Origin: Candidatus Alistipes merdigallinarum
GTDB lineage: Bacteria > Bacteroidota > Bacteroidia > Bacteroidales > Rikenellaceae
Assembly: GCA_019119305.1 (NCBI GenBank)
Contig: DWXH01000009.1
Span: 113,051-177,050, forward strand
Direction of reading: 5' to 3'
DNA length: 64,000 bases
Shown: positions 9,313 to 17,734 of the stretch, one piece after another
Layout of the letters: every line of letters starts with the position of its first letter
Position numbering within the stretch: position 1 is the first letter of the stretch
Notes under the pieces: generated by a model
Databases searched by the model: none
What the model saw: only the letters and a program-made list of their open reading frames with translations
Told to the model about the DNA's origin: nothing
Program-made: the position numbers and the translations under genes

Positions 9313-9807
9313 TTATTTTCTTATCTCTATTTGCTTTTCTACATAACGTAGAACTCCTTCACAAGCATCCTCAAGCAAATCGAGCACATATTCGAATCCG
9401 TCAGCACCGCCGTAATAAGGATCGGGGACTTCTGTCTCATCAAAGCGAACCGAAAAATCGGTCATCCGACGAATTTCGGCCCGATGTTTTCCCTGCGGAG
9501 CTTTACGCCTCAGGTCACGAATGTTTTGGTCATCCATTCCGATAATCAGATCGAACCGATCAAAATCCGCTGCAACAACGGGCCGAGATATCGAGGTCAA
9601 CCGATACCCCCGTCGTGAGGCATGACGCTTCATACGGGGATCGGCACCCTCCCCGGCGTGGTACCCGATAATACCGGCCGAATCGATCTCAACCTGCTCC
9701 TCCATGCCAGCACGCGTCACACACGCCTTGAACACTGCCTCCGCACTCGGTGACCGGCAAATATTACCCAAACACACGAACAACACCTTATACTTATCGT
9801 TTTCCAT
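9313..9807 (-). CDS. Low-molecular-weight protein tyrosine phosphatase
   Basis: A 164-residue cytosolic phosphatase. The catalytic P-loop is VCLGNICRS near the N-terminus (C-x5-R-S), and the general-acid loop is DPYYGG near residue 130. Length fits the family (150-165). A start eight codons upstream (ATG at 9831) is also possible and adds a basic MKRLKIFV segment; the chosen start puts the P-loop at the usual distance from the N-terminus. In Bacteroidetes such enzymes may act on protein-Tyr phosphates or as arsenate reductase-like enzymes; no tyrosine kinase or capsule genes are adjacent. Confidence 0.9.
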   Translation of the reverse strand: MENDKYKVLFVCLGNICRSPSAEAVFKACVTRAGMEEQVEIDSAGIIGYHAGEGADPRMKRHASRRGYRLTSISRPVVAADFDRFDLIIGMDDQNIRDLRRKAPQGKHRAEIRRMTDFSVRFDETEVPDPYYGGADGFEYVLDLLEDACEGVLRYVEKQIEIRK

Positions 9808-9867
9808 AACAAATATTTTTAATCTTTTCATTTACACAAGCGAACCGTTCATCCGCCCGACAAGTGA

Positions 9868-9875
9868 CAAAAATA
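9868..9875 (-). promoter_or_regulatory. -7 element for the LMW phosphatase
   Basis: Minus-strand TATTTTTG matches TAnnTTTG; it lies 37 and 61 bases upstream of the two candidate starts. Confidence 0.45.
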
Positions 9876-9954
9876 CGGAAAACTCGAAAAAACACCGGTC
9901 AACGCTACACACCTACCCTGCTTTTAACAGAAAATTTACGATTTTTCAGTTATC

Positions 9955-9999
9955 AACTAATTTTTTAGTTCAAAATCTTGCACAACTAAATTTTTAGTT
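9955..9999 (+). promoter_or_regulatory. Twin BlaI-type operators
   Basis: Two near-identical 16-base palindromes, AACTAATTTTTTAGTT (9955-9970) and AACTAAATTTTTAGTT (9984-9999). Their centres are 29 bases apart, close to three helical turns. They flank the -33 TTG (9978-9980), and the second abuts the -7 box, so a bound BlaI dimer would block the promoter. Confidence 0.75.
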
Positions 10000-10008
10000 T
10001 TAAATTTG
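9978..10008 (+). promoter_or_regulatory. Promoter of blaI-M56 operon 1
   Basis: -33 TTG (9978-9980), 20-base spacer, -7 TAAATTTG (10001-10008), 27 bases before the blaI start. Confidence 0.65.
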
Positions 10009-10035
10009 TCCTAAACGATAAGACAGACTAAAATT

Positions 10036-10443
10036 ATGAAGAGAGAGACCAACACAGAGGTGCGAGAGCTTACCAAAGCCGAACTTGAAATCATGCAGAT
10101 TTTATGGGACAAAGGGAGTGCCTTCGTCCACGAGATACAGGAGTGCATGCCGGATCCGAAACCAGCCTACAACACGATATCGACATTCGTGCGGATTCTC
10201 GAAAAGAAGGGAGCCGTAACCCACGAGGTTTGCGGGAAAAGCCACCGGTACTACCCGACTTTCGGACGCGAAGCCTACGCACGCGGGGTAATGCACGGGG
10301 TCGTGCAAAACTTTTTCAACAACTCGTATGCACAGATGGTTTCGTTTTTTTGCGAAAAGGAACATCTTTCGGTTGCCGAATCGGAAGAGATATTAGCCAT
10401 CGCCCAAAAAGCCATCGCTCAAATAAAGCAACGGGAAAAGTGA
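10036..10443 (+). CDS. BlaI/MecI-family repressor (copy 1)
   Basis: A 135-residue winged-helix repressor. The recognition region (ELTKAELEIMQILWDKGSAF, then NTISTFVRILEKKG, then HRYYP) is the standard BlaI/MecI N-terminal domain; the C-terminal third is the dimerisation helix pair, where M56-linked proteolysis normally inactivates the repressor. It binds operators upstream of its own operon by inference from the twin palindromes at 9955-9999. The M56 sensor gene follows 55 bases downstream. Despite the family name there is no beta-lactamase nearby; the likely regulon is the sensor and perhaps the D-Ala-D-Ala dipeptidase at 12.4 kb. Confidence 0.92.
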   Translation: MKRETNTEVRELTKAELEIMQILWDKGSAFVHEIQECMPDPKPAYNTISTFVRILEKKGAVTHEVCGKSHRYYPTFGREAYARGVMHGVVQNFFNNSYAQMVSFFCEKEHLSVAESEEILAIAQKAIAQIKQREK

Positions 10444-10498
10444 CATTTCCCTTTCCCATAACAATCATAATGACCGAACAACCTAATTCTACGACATC

Positions 10499-11812
10499 AT
10501 GTATACCGAACCCCTCTATTATATCTTGGCAACACAAATCTGCCTTGCTCTGTTCTGGATTTTTTACCGGAGCGTGCTTGCCCCCAAAAAAACATTAGCG
10601 CTCAACCGATATTTTCTGCTCACGTCGGTCGCCTTGTCGTTTCTGATTCCAGCCCTCTCCATTCCGGTTACAGAACCCTACGGCATCATGTTCGAGGCAG
10701 CAGGCCAACCGATCGAGACCGTCATCCCTCAAGAGGAAGTTTCATCACCTTCCTCCTTCGACTGGGGGAAAGCCCTGCTCATTATCCAACTGATCGGCAG
10801 CACGGGAGTCCTTTCGTTTCTGGTTGCAGGAATCCTCCGGTTACGGCAGGTTACCCATCATGCCACACCGATCCAAAACGGCAAAATCCGCATCTACTCC
10901 CTACAAGCACCAGACCTTGCCTTTTCGATCTCCAACCGCATATACCTCTCGACGGCCAACCGCGACGAAACAACCCTTCAACAGATCGTTGCACACGAAA
11001 CCGCACACATCCATTTTCACCATAGCCGGGACATCGCGCTGATCTGTGTACTGCAAACTCTTTTCTGGTGGAATCCGTTCGTATGGCTGTGGAGACGTTC
11101 GCTGCGCGAAGTGCACGAATTTCAAGCGGACGACTTCGTCCTGAACAACGGCAGCGATGCGCAACAATACATAACGCTTATGCTAAATCTAAACGGACTC
11201 AAAGTCAAATATCCGGAGTTTGCCAATGGGTTCTGCAATTCACTCACCAAAAAACGTTTAACCATGATTACACAGAACAGATCGAAATGGGCAAGATACA
11301 GGGTCCTGTGGTCTTTGCCCCTGATCGGTACACTGATGCTCTGCTTTTCGTTCACGGAACAGCCAAATACATCGGAAGCGACTGAAATTACCGAACAAAA
11401 GGAAACCGACGCCCTCTCCAACACACAATCACCACAACATCAAGATTTCGACGTACCCCCTCAATTCCCGGGAGGACAAGAAGCTCTAATAAAATGGATG
11501 ACAGATACCTTCAAATACCCGAAAGAAGCACAAAAGAAAAAATTATCAGGAACCGTACTATGTCGATTCGTCATTAAAACCGACGGTTCCGTTGATGACA
11601 TAACCATTGTGGAGAGTCCCGATGCGATACTCAGCAAAGTCGTCTTGGAGACCATGCAAAATATGCCCAAATGGAAACCCGCTATGAAAAACAACCAACC
11701 AGTCGACTGCACTTTCGTATTTCCTTGTCGATTTTCTCAAGAAAGTTCCATTCCTTACAATCATGTAAAAGTGAAACCCAAGACAAACATCGGTCATGAT
11801 CGAAAAAATTAA
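10499..11812 (+). CDS. M56 (BlaR1-type) sensor peptidase with a TonB-like C-terminal domain
   Basis: A 437-residue membrane metalloprotease. TM segments lie near residues 7-23, 38-55, 93-112 and 180-196; the zinc motif HETAH is at 166-170 and the third ligand E207 in REVHEFQADD. A further TM near 287-305 leads to an extracytoplasmic tail (about 335-420) that is a TonB C-terminal domain: PPQFPGGQEALIKWM, then GTVLCRFVIKTDGSVDDI and a PKWKPAMKNNQPV end. It takes the place of the penicillin-binding domain of BlaR1. Known BlaR1 logic is signal-induced cleavage of BlaI; the ligand sensed here is unknown. The gene is followed by a decayed copy of itself. Confidence 0.88.
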   Translation: MYTEPLYYILATQICLALFWIFYRSVLAPKKTLALNRYFLLTSVALSFLIPALSIPVTEPYGIMFEAAGQPIETVIPQEEVSSPSSFDWGKALLIIQLIGSTGVLSFLVAGILRLRQVTHHATPIQNGKIRIYSLQAPDLAFSISNRIYLSTANRDETTLQQIVAHETAHIHFHHSRDIALICVLQTLFWWNPFVWLWRRSLREVHEFQADDFVLNNGSDAQQYITLMLNLNGLKVKYPEFANGFCNSLTKKRLTMITQNRSKWARYRVLWSLPLIGTLMLCFSFTEQPNTSEATEITEQKETDALSNTQSPQHQDFDVPPQFPGGQEALIKWMTDTFKYPKEAQKKKLSGTVLCRFVIKTDGSVDDITIVESPDAILSKVVLETMQNMPKWKPAMKNNQPVDCTFVFPCRFSQESSIPYNHVKVKPKTNIGHDRKN

Positions 11813-11824
11813 TTAAATACCGTC

Positions 11825-12277
11825 ATACATACCGGAATAGACTATATTCTGATAACACAAATCTGTTTCGCTCTGTTTGGGATTCTTTACAGGAGTGTGC
11901 TTGCCCGGAGAAAAACGTTTGCGCTCAATCGGTATTTTCTGCTCCGTCGATCGTTCTGTCGCTTTTATTCCAGCCACTGAACCGTACAGCTTCATATTCG
12001 AGGACAAGAAGCCTACATGAAATGGATGAACGAAAATCTCATATCTCCTGAAAGAGCTACTCAGGAAAAAATAACAGGGACGGTTATATGCCAATTTATC
12101 GTTCGAGCCGATGGCACAGTGGATGAGATAACCATCAAATCGAGTCCCGACCCATACCTCAGTGAGGTCGTTTTAAACGCGATGAAACACATACCAAAAT
12201 TGGAACCTGCAATGAAAGACAACAAACCGGTGGACTGTCTCAAGACTCTCCCTTTCGAATTTCACTTCTATAATTAG
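11825..12277 (+). pseudogene. Decayed, internally deleted tandem copy of the M56-TonB sensor gene
   Basis: 11825-11995 matches the start of the upstream sensor gene: the reading YILITQICFALFGILYRSV aligns with YILATQICLALFWIFYRSV, the ATG has become ATA, and a frameshift leads to a stop. At about 11997 the sequence jumps to the TonB-like tail (GQEAYMKWM ... GTVICQFIVRADGTVDEI ... LEPAMKDNKPVDC), which stays open to 12277. The junction falls in the four bases GAGG shared by both parental sites (near 10693 and 11471), pointing to a microhomology deletion of about 0.78 kb. The open part from ATG 12017 (86 residues) could still encode a lone TonB tail but lacks a leader. Confidence 0.85.
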
Positions 12278-12300
12278 CAGAAAGAAACATACGACATTGA

Positions 12301-12333
12301 AGATAACCGGAAAATCCGGTTATCTTTGTTTTT
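12301..12333 (+). terminator. Intrinsic terminator that also contains a promoter element
   Basis: Perfect 10-bp arms AGATAACCGG (12301-12310) and CCGGTTATCT (12316-12325), a 5-base loop, then TTTGTTTTTTT. It ends transcription from the sensor locus; its 3' arm is also part of the -7 box of the next gene. Confidence 0.8.
12321..12328 (+). promoter_or_regulatory. -7 element for the dipeptidase gene
   Basis: TATCTTTG lies 30 bases before the ATG at 12358 and overlaps the 3' arm of the terminator hairpin. Confidence 0.55.
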
Positions 12334-12357
12334 TTAATCAGAGAAAAATCTCTCAAC

Positions 12358-13122
12358 ATGAAATCGCTTCGTCTCTTCTGCAAAACAGGGCTCGCCGCAT
12401 TAGTACTCATTATCGGCGGATGCAACCTGACCTCATCCAACCCATCCACCGCATCTTTGGAAACGACGACTGCCGACACCATCAAATCGGTCTTCAGCAA
12501 CCACACGTCGACCGACACGCCAATAGAGAAGAAAATGAGAGAACAAGGGTTGGTCGACATCATCCAAATGGACTCTTCGATTGCGGTTCATCTGGTCTAT
12601 GCAACACCCTACAATTTTGTGGGCAAACGCCTCTACACCGGCCTCAACAAGGCATTCATGCTTCCTCAGACGGCCCAGATGCTCCTCGATGCGAAACGAC
12701 GGCTCAAAGCCCAACGGCCCGACCTCAACCTATTGGTTTACGATGCAGCCCGTCCGTTATCGGTTCAGCGACAGATGTGGGATATGGTCAAAGGGACCGA
12801 AATGCGTGATTTCGTGGCCAATCCGAACAACGGACCGGGCATGCACAACTTCGGAGCTGCCATTGACTTGACCTTGATGGATTGCACCGGACAACCCTTG
12901 CCGATGGGGTCCGGATTCGACTATTTCGGAGACGAATCCCGTACAACCGACGAACAGACACTTGTCGACGAAGGCCGTATCACCCCCAGAGAACTCGAAA
13001 ACCGGCTGCTGCTGCGGAAAGTCATGACCGAGGCGGGCTTCACCACCATCACCGAAGAGTGGTGGCACTTCAACATCATGCCTACCGAAAAAGCCCGCAA
13101 AACACTCACACCTATCGAATAA
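12358..13122 (+). CDS. D-alanyl-D-alanine dipeptidase lipoprotein (VanX/DdpX type, M15D)
   Basis: A 254-residue lipoprotein (lipobox LIIGGC, cysteine 22) that should hydrolyse free D-Ala-D-Ala in the periplasm. Zinc and catalytic residues align with VanX: H163 and D170 in GMHNFGAAIDLTL, E234 and H237 in EEWWHF, and the transition-state arginine 132 in YDAARP; the 7- and 3-residue spacings are the same. VanX is cytoplasmic, so lipidation points to peptidoglycan turnover or recycling rather than glycopeptide resistance, and no vanHA genes are present. It stands between two BlaI/M56 pairs, which suggests control by cell-wall sensing. Confidence 0.88.
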   Translation: MKSLRLFCKTGLAALVLIIGGCNLTSSNPSTASLETTTADTIKSVFSNHTSTDTPIEKKMREQGLVDIIQMDSSIAVHLVYATPYNFVGKRLYTGLNKAFMLPQTAQMLLDAKRRLKAQRPDLNLLVYDAARPLSVQRQMWDMVKGTEMRDFVANPNNGPGMHNFGAAIDLTLMDCTGQPLPMGSGFDYFGDESRTTDEQTLVDEGRITPRELENRLLLRKVMTEAGFTTITEEWWHFNIMPTEKARKTLTPIE

Positions 13123-13148
13123 ACATACGTCAAACAGAAAACGCACCA

Positions 13149-13179
13149 AGTCTGACGAAGGCAACCTCTTCGTCAGACT
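13149..13179. terminator. Bidirectional terminator between the dipeptidase and M56 sensor 2
   Basis: 12-bp perfect arms AGTCTGACGAAG (13149-13160) and CTTCGTCAGACT (13168-13179), 7-base loop, followed by CTTTTATTTTC. Confidence 0.85.
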
Positions 13180-13225
13180 CTTTTATTTTCAATGTTTTAT
13201 ATAAAACACTGACTGATCCAAAACT

Positions 13226-14776
13226 CTATTCGGCAAAATCGAGATTCACCGGACCTTGTGGCAGCGGAGCTCTCTCCTTCACCATATTGGTCGTAGGAAC
13301 AGACTGGTCGACCACCTCAAAAGAGATGTCGCTGATCCACACTTTCCCTGAACCTTCAAGCAATACTCCGAAGACCATCGCCCCCGCCTCTTGTGGCACA
13401 TCGAGCACGATTTCGTACTTTTTCCAATCGGTCGTATTTTTAATCGGACGATCAGACATATTATCGAACGACAGCGATAGATCCTTTTGCTTGCTGTCAT
13501 CCACGCGGAACCACATTCCGGCCCAATTTTTCACATTTTCGGATTTCAGATAACCCGTCATGCGCACCCGCTTGCCCAGATACTGATCCGCCGAACAGTA
13601 TTGAGACAACGTTCCGAATTTTGAGGGATCCGGATTGGCCACAGACTCCAGCAGCACCACGTTATTACCCTCCCGTTTTTCGGGCAATACCGATACCTGA
13701 TAATCTTGGGGAGCTGTTCCAGCCACAACCCAACCTTCGGGAACTTCGTTTGCAGCAGCTTGAGAAGGTGCCTCACTTCTGTTTCCGAAGGACATCAGCA
13801 ATACTGCCACCACGGGCACCAAAAACAGTGCATACCACCGTTTTCGGCTCCTTGTTTTTTCTCGATTCATCATGACAATACGTTTTCTAGTTTGACAATA
13901 GGTGTTTCTTAAATGGGTTGCCCATCGGAACTTTTGCATTCCGACGCTTTTTTTGATAATCAACATTTGATAGTCGGCCGCATCGACTCCTTGAGCCAGC
14001 ACCTGCTGGTCGGCCTGATATTCGTGCAACTCGCTAAGTTCCCGTCGGAATGGTTTTAACAACGGATTGAACCAAAACAGAATCTCAGCAATGGAAACCA
14101 AAACCAGATCGTAAATGTGCCCTTGTCTGCAATGAGCCTTTTCATGCAGGACAATTTCGTGTAAGTCATCCCTATAATCCTCCTCGGAAAGTACAACATA
14201 ACGACCCAGTGAATAGGGAGAGAATTGTCCCCGCAAAACGATTATACGCATGCCATCGACTCGTTTTTTCGGCGACAACCGCAACAAATACCCTATCTCA
14301 TAAAGGCCGAAAAGGAAACGTCCCAAACATAAAACAACTCCGACGATATAAAGCCAAAACAGAACTTGCAACACAGAGATTCGGTTCTCCAGACGTTGCA
14401 TCGAATTTGCTGGCTGTCCGGTGTTTTGCACGCTCTCAGTCAATGGTTTGATTCCCGTCTGCTTTTCGGACATCTGAGCCACAAAGGTCTGTTCCGCTGT
14501 TGACTCCTCTCCCGAAACACTTTTTACCTCAGAAACCGCCCCCCTTGCCTCGATCGGTCGCTCTCGTAACGCCAGAAACCAGCGGCTCTGCTCCCCGGTC
14601 TCCCCCCATTTCGGCATCGGAATGAGCGGGATCAACATCGACACACACAGAATAGAGATCATCGTCCATCGATTGAGTGCAAAATTCTCTTGTTTTCGCA
14701 TCAGCAATCGGTAGCACAAATACAATATCGCAAAGCAGATATTAGCAAACAACAGATAGATTAGCCACTCTTTCAT
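13226..14776 (-). CDS. M56 (BlaR1-type) sensor peptidase with a C-terminal jelly-roll domain
   Basis: A 516-residue membrane metalloprotease. TMs near residues 5-22, 37-54, 134-158 and 223-238; zinc motif HEKAH at 211-215 with third ligand E252 in HEYQAD; another TM near 317-335. The extracytoplasmic tail (about 350-516) has no penicillin-binding or TonB signature; strands such as GKRVRMTGYLKSENVKNWAG, MWFRVDD, WKKYEIVLDVP and GVLLEGSGKVWISDISFEVV resemble a CBM/galactose-binding jelly-roll. It thus pairs the same protease core as the 10.5 kb sensor with a different sensor head. It lies 26 bases downstream of its blaI. Confidence 0.87.
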   Translation of the reverse strand: MKEWLIYLLFANICFAILYLCYRLLMRKQENFALNRWTMISILCVSMLIPLIPMPKWGETGEQSRWFLALRERPIEARGAVSEVKSVSGEESTAEQTFVAQMSEKQTGIKPLTESVQNTGQPANSMQRLENRISVLQVLFWLYIVGVVLCLGRFLFGLYEIGYLLRLSPKKRVDGMRIIVLRGQFSPYSLGRYVVLSEEDYRDDLHEIVLHEKAHCRQGHIYDLVLVSIAEILFWFNPLLKPFRRELSELHEYQADQQVLAQGVDAADYQMLIIKKSVGMQKFRWATHLRNTYCQTRKRIVMMNREKTRSRKRWYALFLVPVVAVLLMSFGNRSEAPSQAAANEVPEGWVVAGTAPQDYQVSVLPEKREGNNVVLLESVANPDPSKFGTLSQYCSADQYLGKRVRMTGYLKSENVKNWAGMWFRVDDSKQKDLSLSFDNMSDRPIKNTTDWKKYEIVLDVPQEAGAMVFGVLLEGSGKVWISDISFEVVDQSVPTTNMVKERAPLPQGPVNLDFAE

Positions 14777-14802
14777 CTCTATTCTTCATTAAGGTTATTA
14801 CT

Positions 14803-15186
14803 TTATTCCTTTTCTTCTTTATCGCTTTTCCGACGGGCTTCTGCCATAGCGACCAGCTCACGGATCTCATCCAATGAAAGTTTCTCCTCCTCGACAAACA
14901 TCGAAAGCACCGAAGCATACGAATGCTTAAAATATTTGTCTACAACGAACTGCATCGACATACGGCTATAATCCTCGCGCGAAACAATCGCATGATAACG
15001 GTAGGTCGTTCCGAACTGCTCATGCCCGACAAAACCTTTCTCCTCCAATCCGCGTACAATGGTGGAAATCGTATTGTAATGGGGTTTCCGACCTTGCAGT
15101 CCCCGAATAACATCATGAACGAATTGCGGCCCGTCGGTCCAAAACCGTTCCATTACCTCTTCTTCTCGTTTGGTTAAATGTTTCAT
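14803..15186 (-). CDS. BlaI/MecI-family repressor (copy 2)
   Basis: A 127-residue winged-helix repressor: LTKREEEVMERFWTDGPQFV, NTISTIVRGLEEKGFVGHE and YRYHAIV. It is a paralogue of the repressor at 10.0 kb, not a recent duplicate, as residues differ throughout. Its promoter region carries AACTA/TAGTT palindromic sites of the same type as those of copy 1, so the two repressors may cross-regulate. Its M56 partner follows directly. Confidence 0.92.
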   Translation of the reverse strand: MKHLTKREEEVMERFWTDGPQFVHDVIRGLQGRKPHYNTISTIVRGLEEKGFVGHEQFGTTYRYHAIVSREDYSRMSMQFVVDKYFKHSYASVLSMFVEEEKLSLDEIRELVAMAEARRKSDKEEKE

Positions 15187-15229
15187 ACCTCTTATTGTTT
15201 TGATTTTGTTTATTACATGTTCTATATCG

Positions 15230-15237
15230 CAAAGATA
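15230..15237 (-). promoter_or_regulatory. -7 element for blaI-M56 operon 2
   Basis: Minus-strand TATCTTTG, 43 bases upstream of the start. Confidence 0.6.
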
Positions 15238-15296
15238 ACTACAAAATTCAAATTAACAACTATTTTACACATTAAAAATAACTATTTTTTTTAGTT
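15237..15296 (-). promoter_or_regulatory. BlaI-type operator region of operon 2
   Basis: A palindrome AACTATTTTTTTTAGTT at 15280-15296 plus AACTA half-sites at 15237-15241 and 15258-15262. The arms equal those of the twin operators at 9955-9999; the inner spacing is one base longer. Confidence 0.6.
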
Positions 15297-15339
15297 TATA
15301 CACAAATAACTGATTTACACCATAATAAACTTACTGAAT

Positions 15340-15789
15340 TTATCTTCTTTTTTCTCTGAAAAACTGTTCCACCAACGCACGGCACTCCGCCTCGAGCACT
15401 CCGCTGCGCACCACCGTGCGAGGATGGAATAACGAGGGGTAATACTTCGACGAACCGCGTTTCGGATCCGCCGCTCCATAGACAACCGCTCCGATCTGAC
15501 TCCAAAAACAAGCCCCTGCACACATAGCACAAGGTTCGACCGTCACATACAACCGGCATTCGTTCAGGTATTTTCCCCCGACCGCTCCTGCGGCAGCCGT
15601 CAGGGCCTGCATCTCGGCATGCGCCGTAACGTCCGAAAGCGCCTCGGTCAAATTATGCCCCCGTCCGACAATCCGATCGCCATACACGACCACTGCCCCA
15701 ATGGGGACCTCATCCCGTTCGTAAGCCTTACGTGCCTCGCACAATGCCTGACGCATGAAAAATTCATCTATCGCTTGCATACCTTTCAT
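15340..15789 (-). CDS. tadA: tRNA-specific adenosine deaminase
   Basis: A 149-residue zinc deaminase that converts A34 to inosine in tRNA-Arg(ACG). Active-site motifs are HAEM (zinc histidine plus proton-shuttle glutamate) and PCAMCAGAC (two zinc cysteines). The EVPIGAVVV strand and the GHNLTE loop are typical of TadA. The N-terminal MKGMQAIDEF may start at the methionine at residue 4. A guanine-deaminase-like paralogue is the only real alternative. It is divergent from aspS, another translation gene. Confidence 0.88.
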   Translation of the reverse strand: MKGMQAIDEFFMRQALCEARKAYERDEVPIGAVVVYGDRIVGRGHNLTEALSDVTAHAEMQALTAAAGAVGGKYLNECRLYVTVEPCAMCAGACFWSQIGAVVYGAADPKRGSSKYYPSLFHPRTVVRSGVLEAECRALVEQFFREKRR

Positions 15790-15799
15790 CAGAAATCAC

Positions 15800-15807
15800 T
15801 ATCTTTG
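15800..15807 (+). promoter_or_regulatory. -7 element for aspS
   Basis: TATCTTTG, 71 bases before the ATG. Confidence 0.5.
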
Positions 15808-15877
15808 AAGCCTGTTTAGCAGGAAGTAATCACAATGAGAAACCTGCCCCATACTGCAAAACTATAAAAAAACAGGA

Positions 15878-17632
15878 ATGTACAGAACGCACACATGCGG
15901 CGAACTCCGCATCGACAACCTGAATCAAAACGTAACTTTGGCCGGCTGGGTTCAAAAAGTAAGGAATCTGGGCGCCATGACATTTATCGACATACGTGAC
16001 CGGTACGGCATCACACAGCTCGTCGTAGAGGAACACTCGGATGCAGCAGTACGCGAAAATGCCACCAAACTGGGGCGTGAGTATGTCATCCAAGCCAGCG
16101 GCAAGGTGATCCAACGGGCATCAAAGAACTCGAAAATCCCGACCGGAGAGATCGAAGTGGCCGTCGACACCCTGCGGATTCTGAACGCCTCGCTGACGCC
16201 CCCCTTCACGATCGAGGACAACAGCGACGGCGGAGACGAACTGCGGATGAAATACCGTTTTCTCGATCTGAGACGCAACCCGCTGAAAAAGGCGCTGATC
16301 CTACGTCACCAAATGGCCCACGAAGTCCGCAATTTTCTCGACAGCAAAGGTTTTTTGGAGATAGAGACCCCTTATCTAATCAAGTCTACGCCGGAGGGTG
16401 CACGCGACTTCGTCGTCCCGTCGCGAATGAATGCCGGCGAATTTTATGCGCTGCCGCAATCTCCGCAGACCTTCAAACAGTTGCTGATGGTTGCCGGATA
16501 CGACCGCTACTTCCAGATCGTCCGCTGTTTCCGCGACGAGGACTTGAGAGCCGACCGGCAACCCGAGTTCACGCAGATCGACTGCGAGATGTCGTTCGTT
16601 GACCGGGAAGACATTCTGAACACCTTCGAGGGATTGGCAAAACACCTCTTCCGCTCGATTCTGGGGAAAACATTCGAAGGTAATTTCCCACGCATCACAT
16701 GGCATGAAGCGATGGAGAAATACGGATCGGACAAGCCCGACATCCGGTTCGGGATGACCTTCAACGACATTACCAAACTGGCCCAGGGCAAGGGATTCGG
16801 CGTATTCGATTCGGCCGAATACATCGGAGCCATTTGTGCGGAAGGTTGTGCGAGCTACACGCGCAAGCAGTTGGATGCACTGACCGAATTCGTCAAAAGG
16901 CCCCAAATCGGTGCCAAAGGGATGGTATATGTCCGTTGCGAAACCGACGGCAGCTATAAATCGAGCGTGGACAAATTCTACTCGCAAGAGGACTTGGCAC
17001 AATGGGCTGCAGCCTGCGGAGCCAAGGCCGGCGACCTGCTGCTGATCCTTTCGGGGGTACGCAAAAATACGTTGAGCGCGCTGTGCGAGCTGCGGCTCGA
17101 AATGGGAAACCGGTTAGGACTGCGTCCGCACGATCAGTTCGCGCCGCTGTGGGTCATCGACTTCCCGCTGCTCGAATGGGACGACGAGACACAACGTTTC
17201 TACGCCATGCACCACCCGTTCACCTCACCCAACAGCGAAGACATTAACTTGTTCGATACCGATCCCGGAAAGATCCGCGCCAATGCATACGATTTTGTGG
17301 TGAACGGAGTCGAAGTGGGCGGTGGATCGATCCGTATTTTTGATGCCGACCTGCAGGAGAAGATGTTCAAAGTACTCGGATTCACCAAAGAGGAGGCCGA
17401 AAAGCAGTTCGGATTCCTGATCAATGCTTTCAAGTATGGAGCACCTCCACACGGCGGTATCGCATTCGGGTTCGACCGCTGGTGCGCCCTGTTCGGCGGT
17501 GCCGATTCAATCCGCGACTACATTGCCTTCCCGAAAAACAACTCGGGCCGCGATGTGATGATCGAATCGCCCTCGCCCATTTCCGAAGCCCAGCTCGAAG
17601 AACTCTCTCTGAAAGTCGAAACGAAAGAGTGA
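15878..17632 (+). CDS. aspS: Aspartyl-tRNA synthetase
   Basis: A 584-residue class IIb synthetase charging tRNA-Asp. N-terminal OB-fold (about 1-105; [23 protein letters not shown]), motif 2 ([20 protein letters not shown] split over about 208-228), the bacterial GAD insertion (about 290-410) and motif 3 ([15 protein letters not shown] near 530-545). Length is as expected for the bacterial form. No asparagine-tRNA clue is seen nearby. It ends at a strong terminator at 17671-17698. Confidence 0.97.
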   Translation: MYRTHTCGELRIDNLNQNVTLAGWVQKVRNLGAMTFIDIRDRYGITQLVVEEHSDAAVRENATKLGREYVIQASGKVIQRASKNSKIPTGEIEVAVDTLRILNASLTPPFTIEDNSDGGDELRMKYRFLDLRRNPLKKALILRHQMAHEVRNFLDSKGFLEIETPYLIKSTPEGARDFVVPSRMNAGEFYALPQSPQTFKQLLMVAGYDRYFQIVRCFRDEDLRADRQPEFTQIDCEMSFVDREDILNTFEGLAKHLFRSILGKTFEGNFPRITWHEAMEKYGSDKPDIRFGMTFNDITKLAQGKGFGVFDSAEYIGAICAEGCASYTRKQLDALTEFVKRPQIGAKGMVYVRCETDGSYKSSVDKFYSQEDLAQWAAACGAKAGDLLLILSGVRKNTLSALCELRLEMGNRLGLRPHDQFAPLWVIDFPLLEWDDETQRFYAMHHPFTSPNSEDINLFDTDPGKIRANAYDFVVNGVEVGGGSIRIFDADLQEKMFKVLGFTKEEAEKQFGFLINAFKYGAPPHGGIAFGFDRWCALFGGADSIRDYIAFPKNNSGRDVMIESPSPISEAQLEELSLKVETKE

Positions 17633-17670
17633 CAAAACGACAATTCTAAATATTCCAGCAAGACAAAAAC

Positions 17671-17698
17671 ATCCCGGAAAGTCCTTTCTTTCCGGGAT
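17671..17698 (+). terminator. Terminator after aspS
   Basis: Perfect 11-bp arms ATCCCGGAAAG (17671-17681) and CTTTCCGGGAT (17688-17698), 6-base loop, then ATTTTTATG. Confidence 0.85.
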
Positions 17699-17734
17699 AT
17701 TTTTATGTAAATTTACAGGAGTAAAACTCAGCTT

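Noticed and set aside
9091..9351. 86-residue plus-strand frame over the metallophosphoesterase promoter
   Set aside because: Antisense to the signal peptide of the broken gene and made of AT-rich low-complexity sequence.
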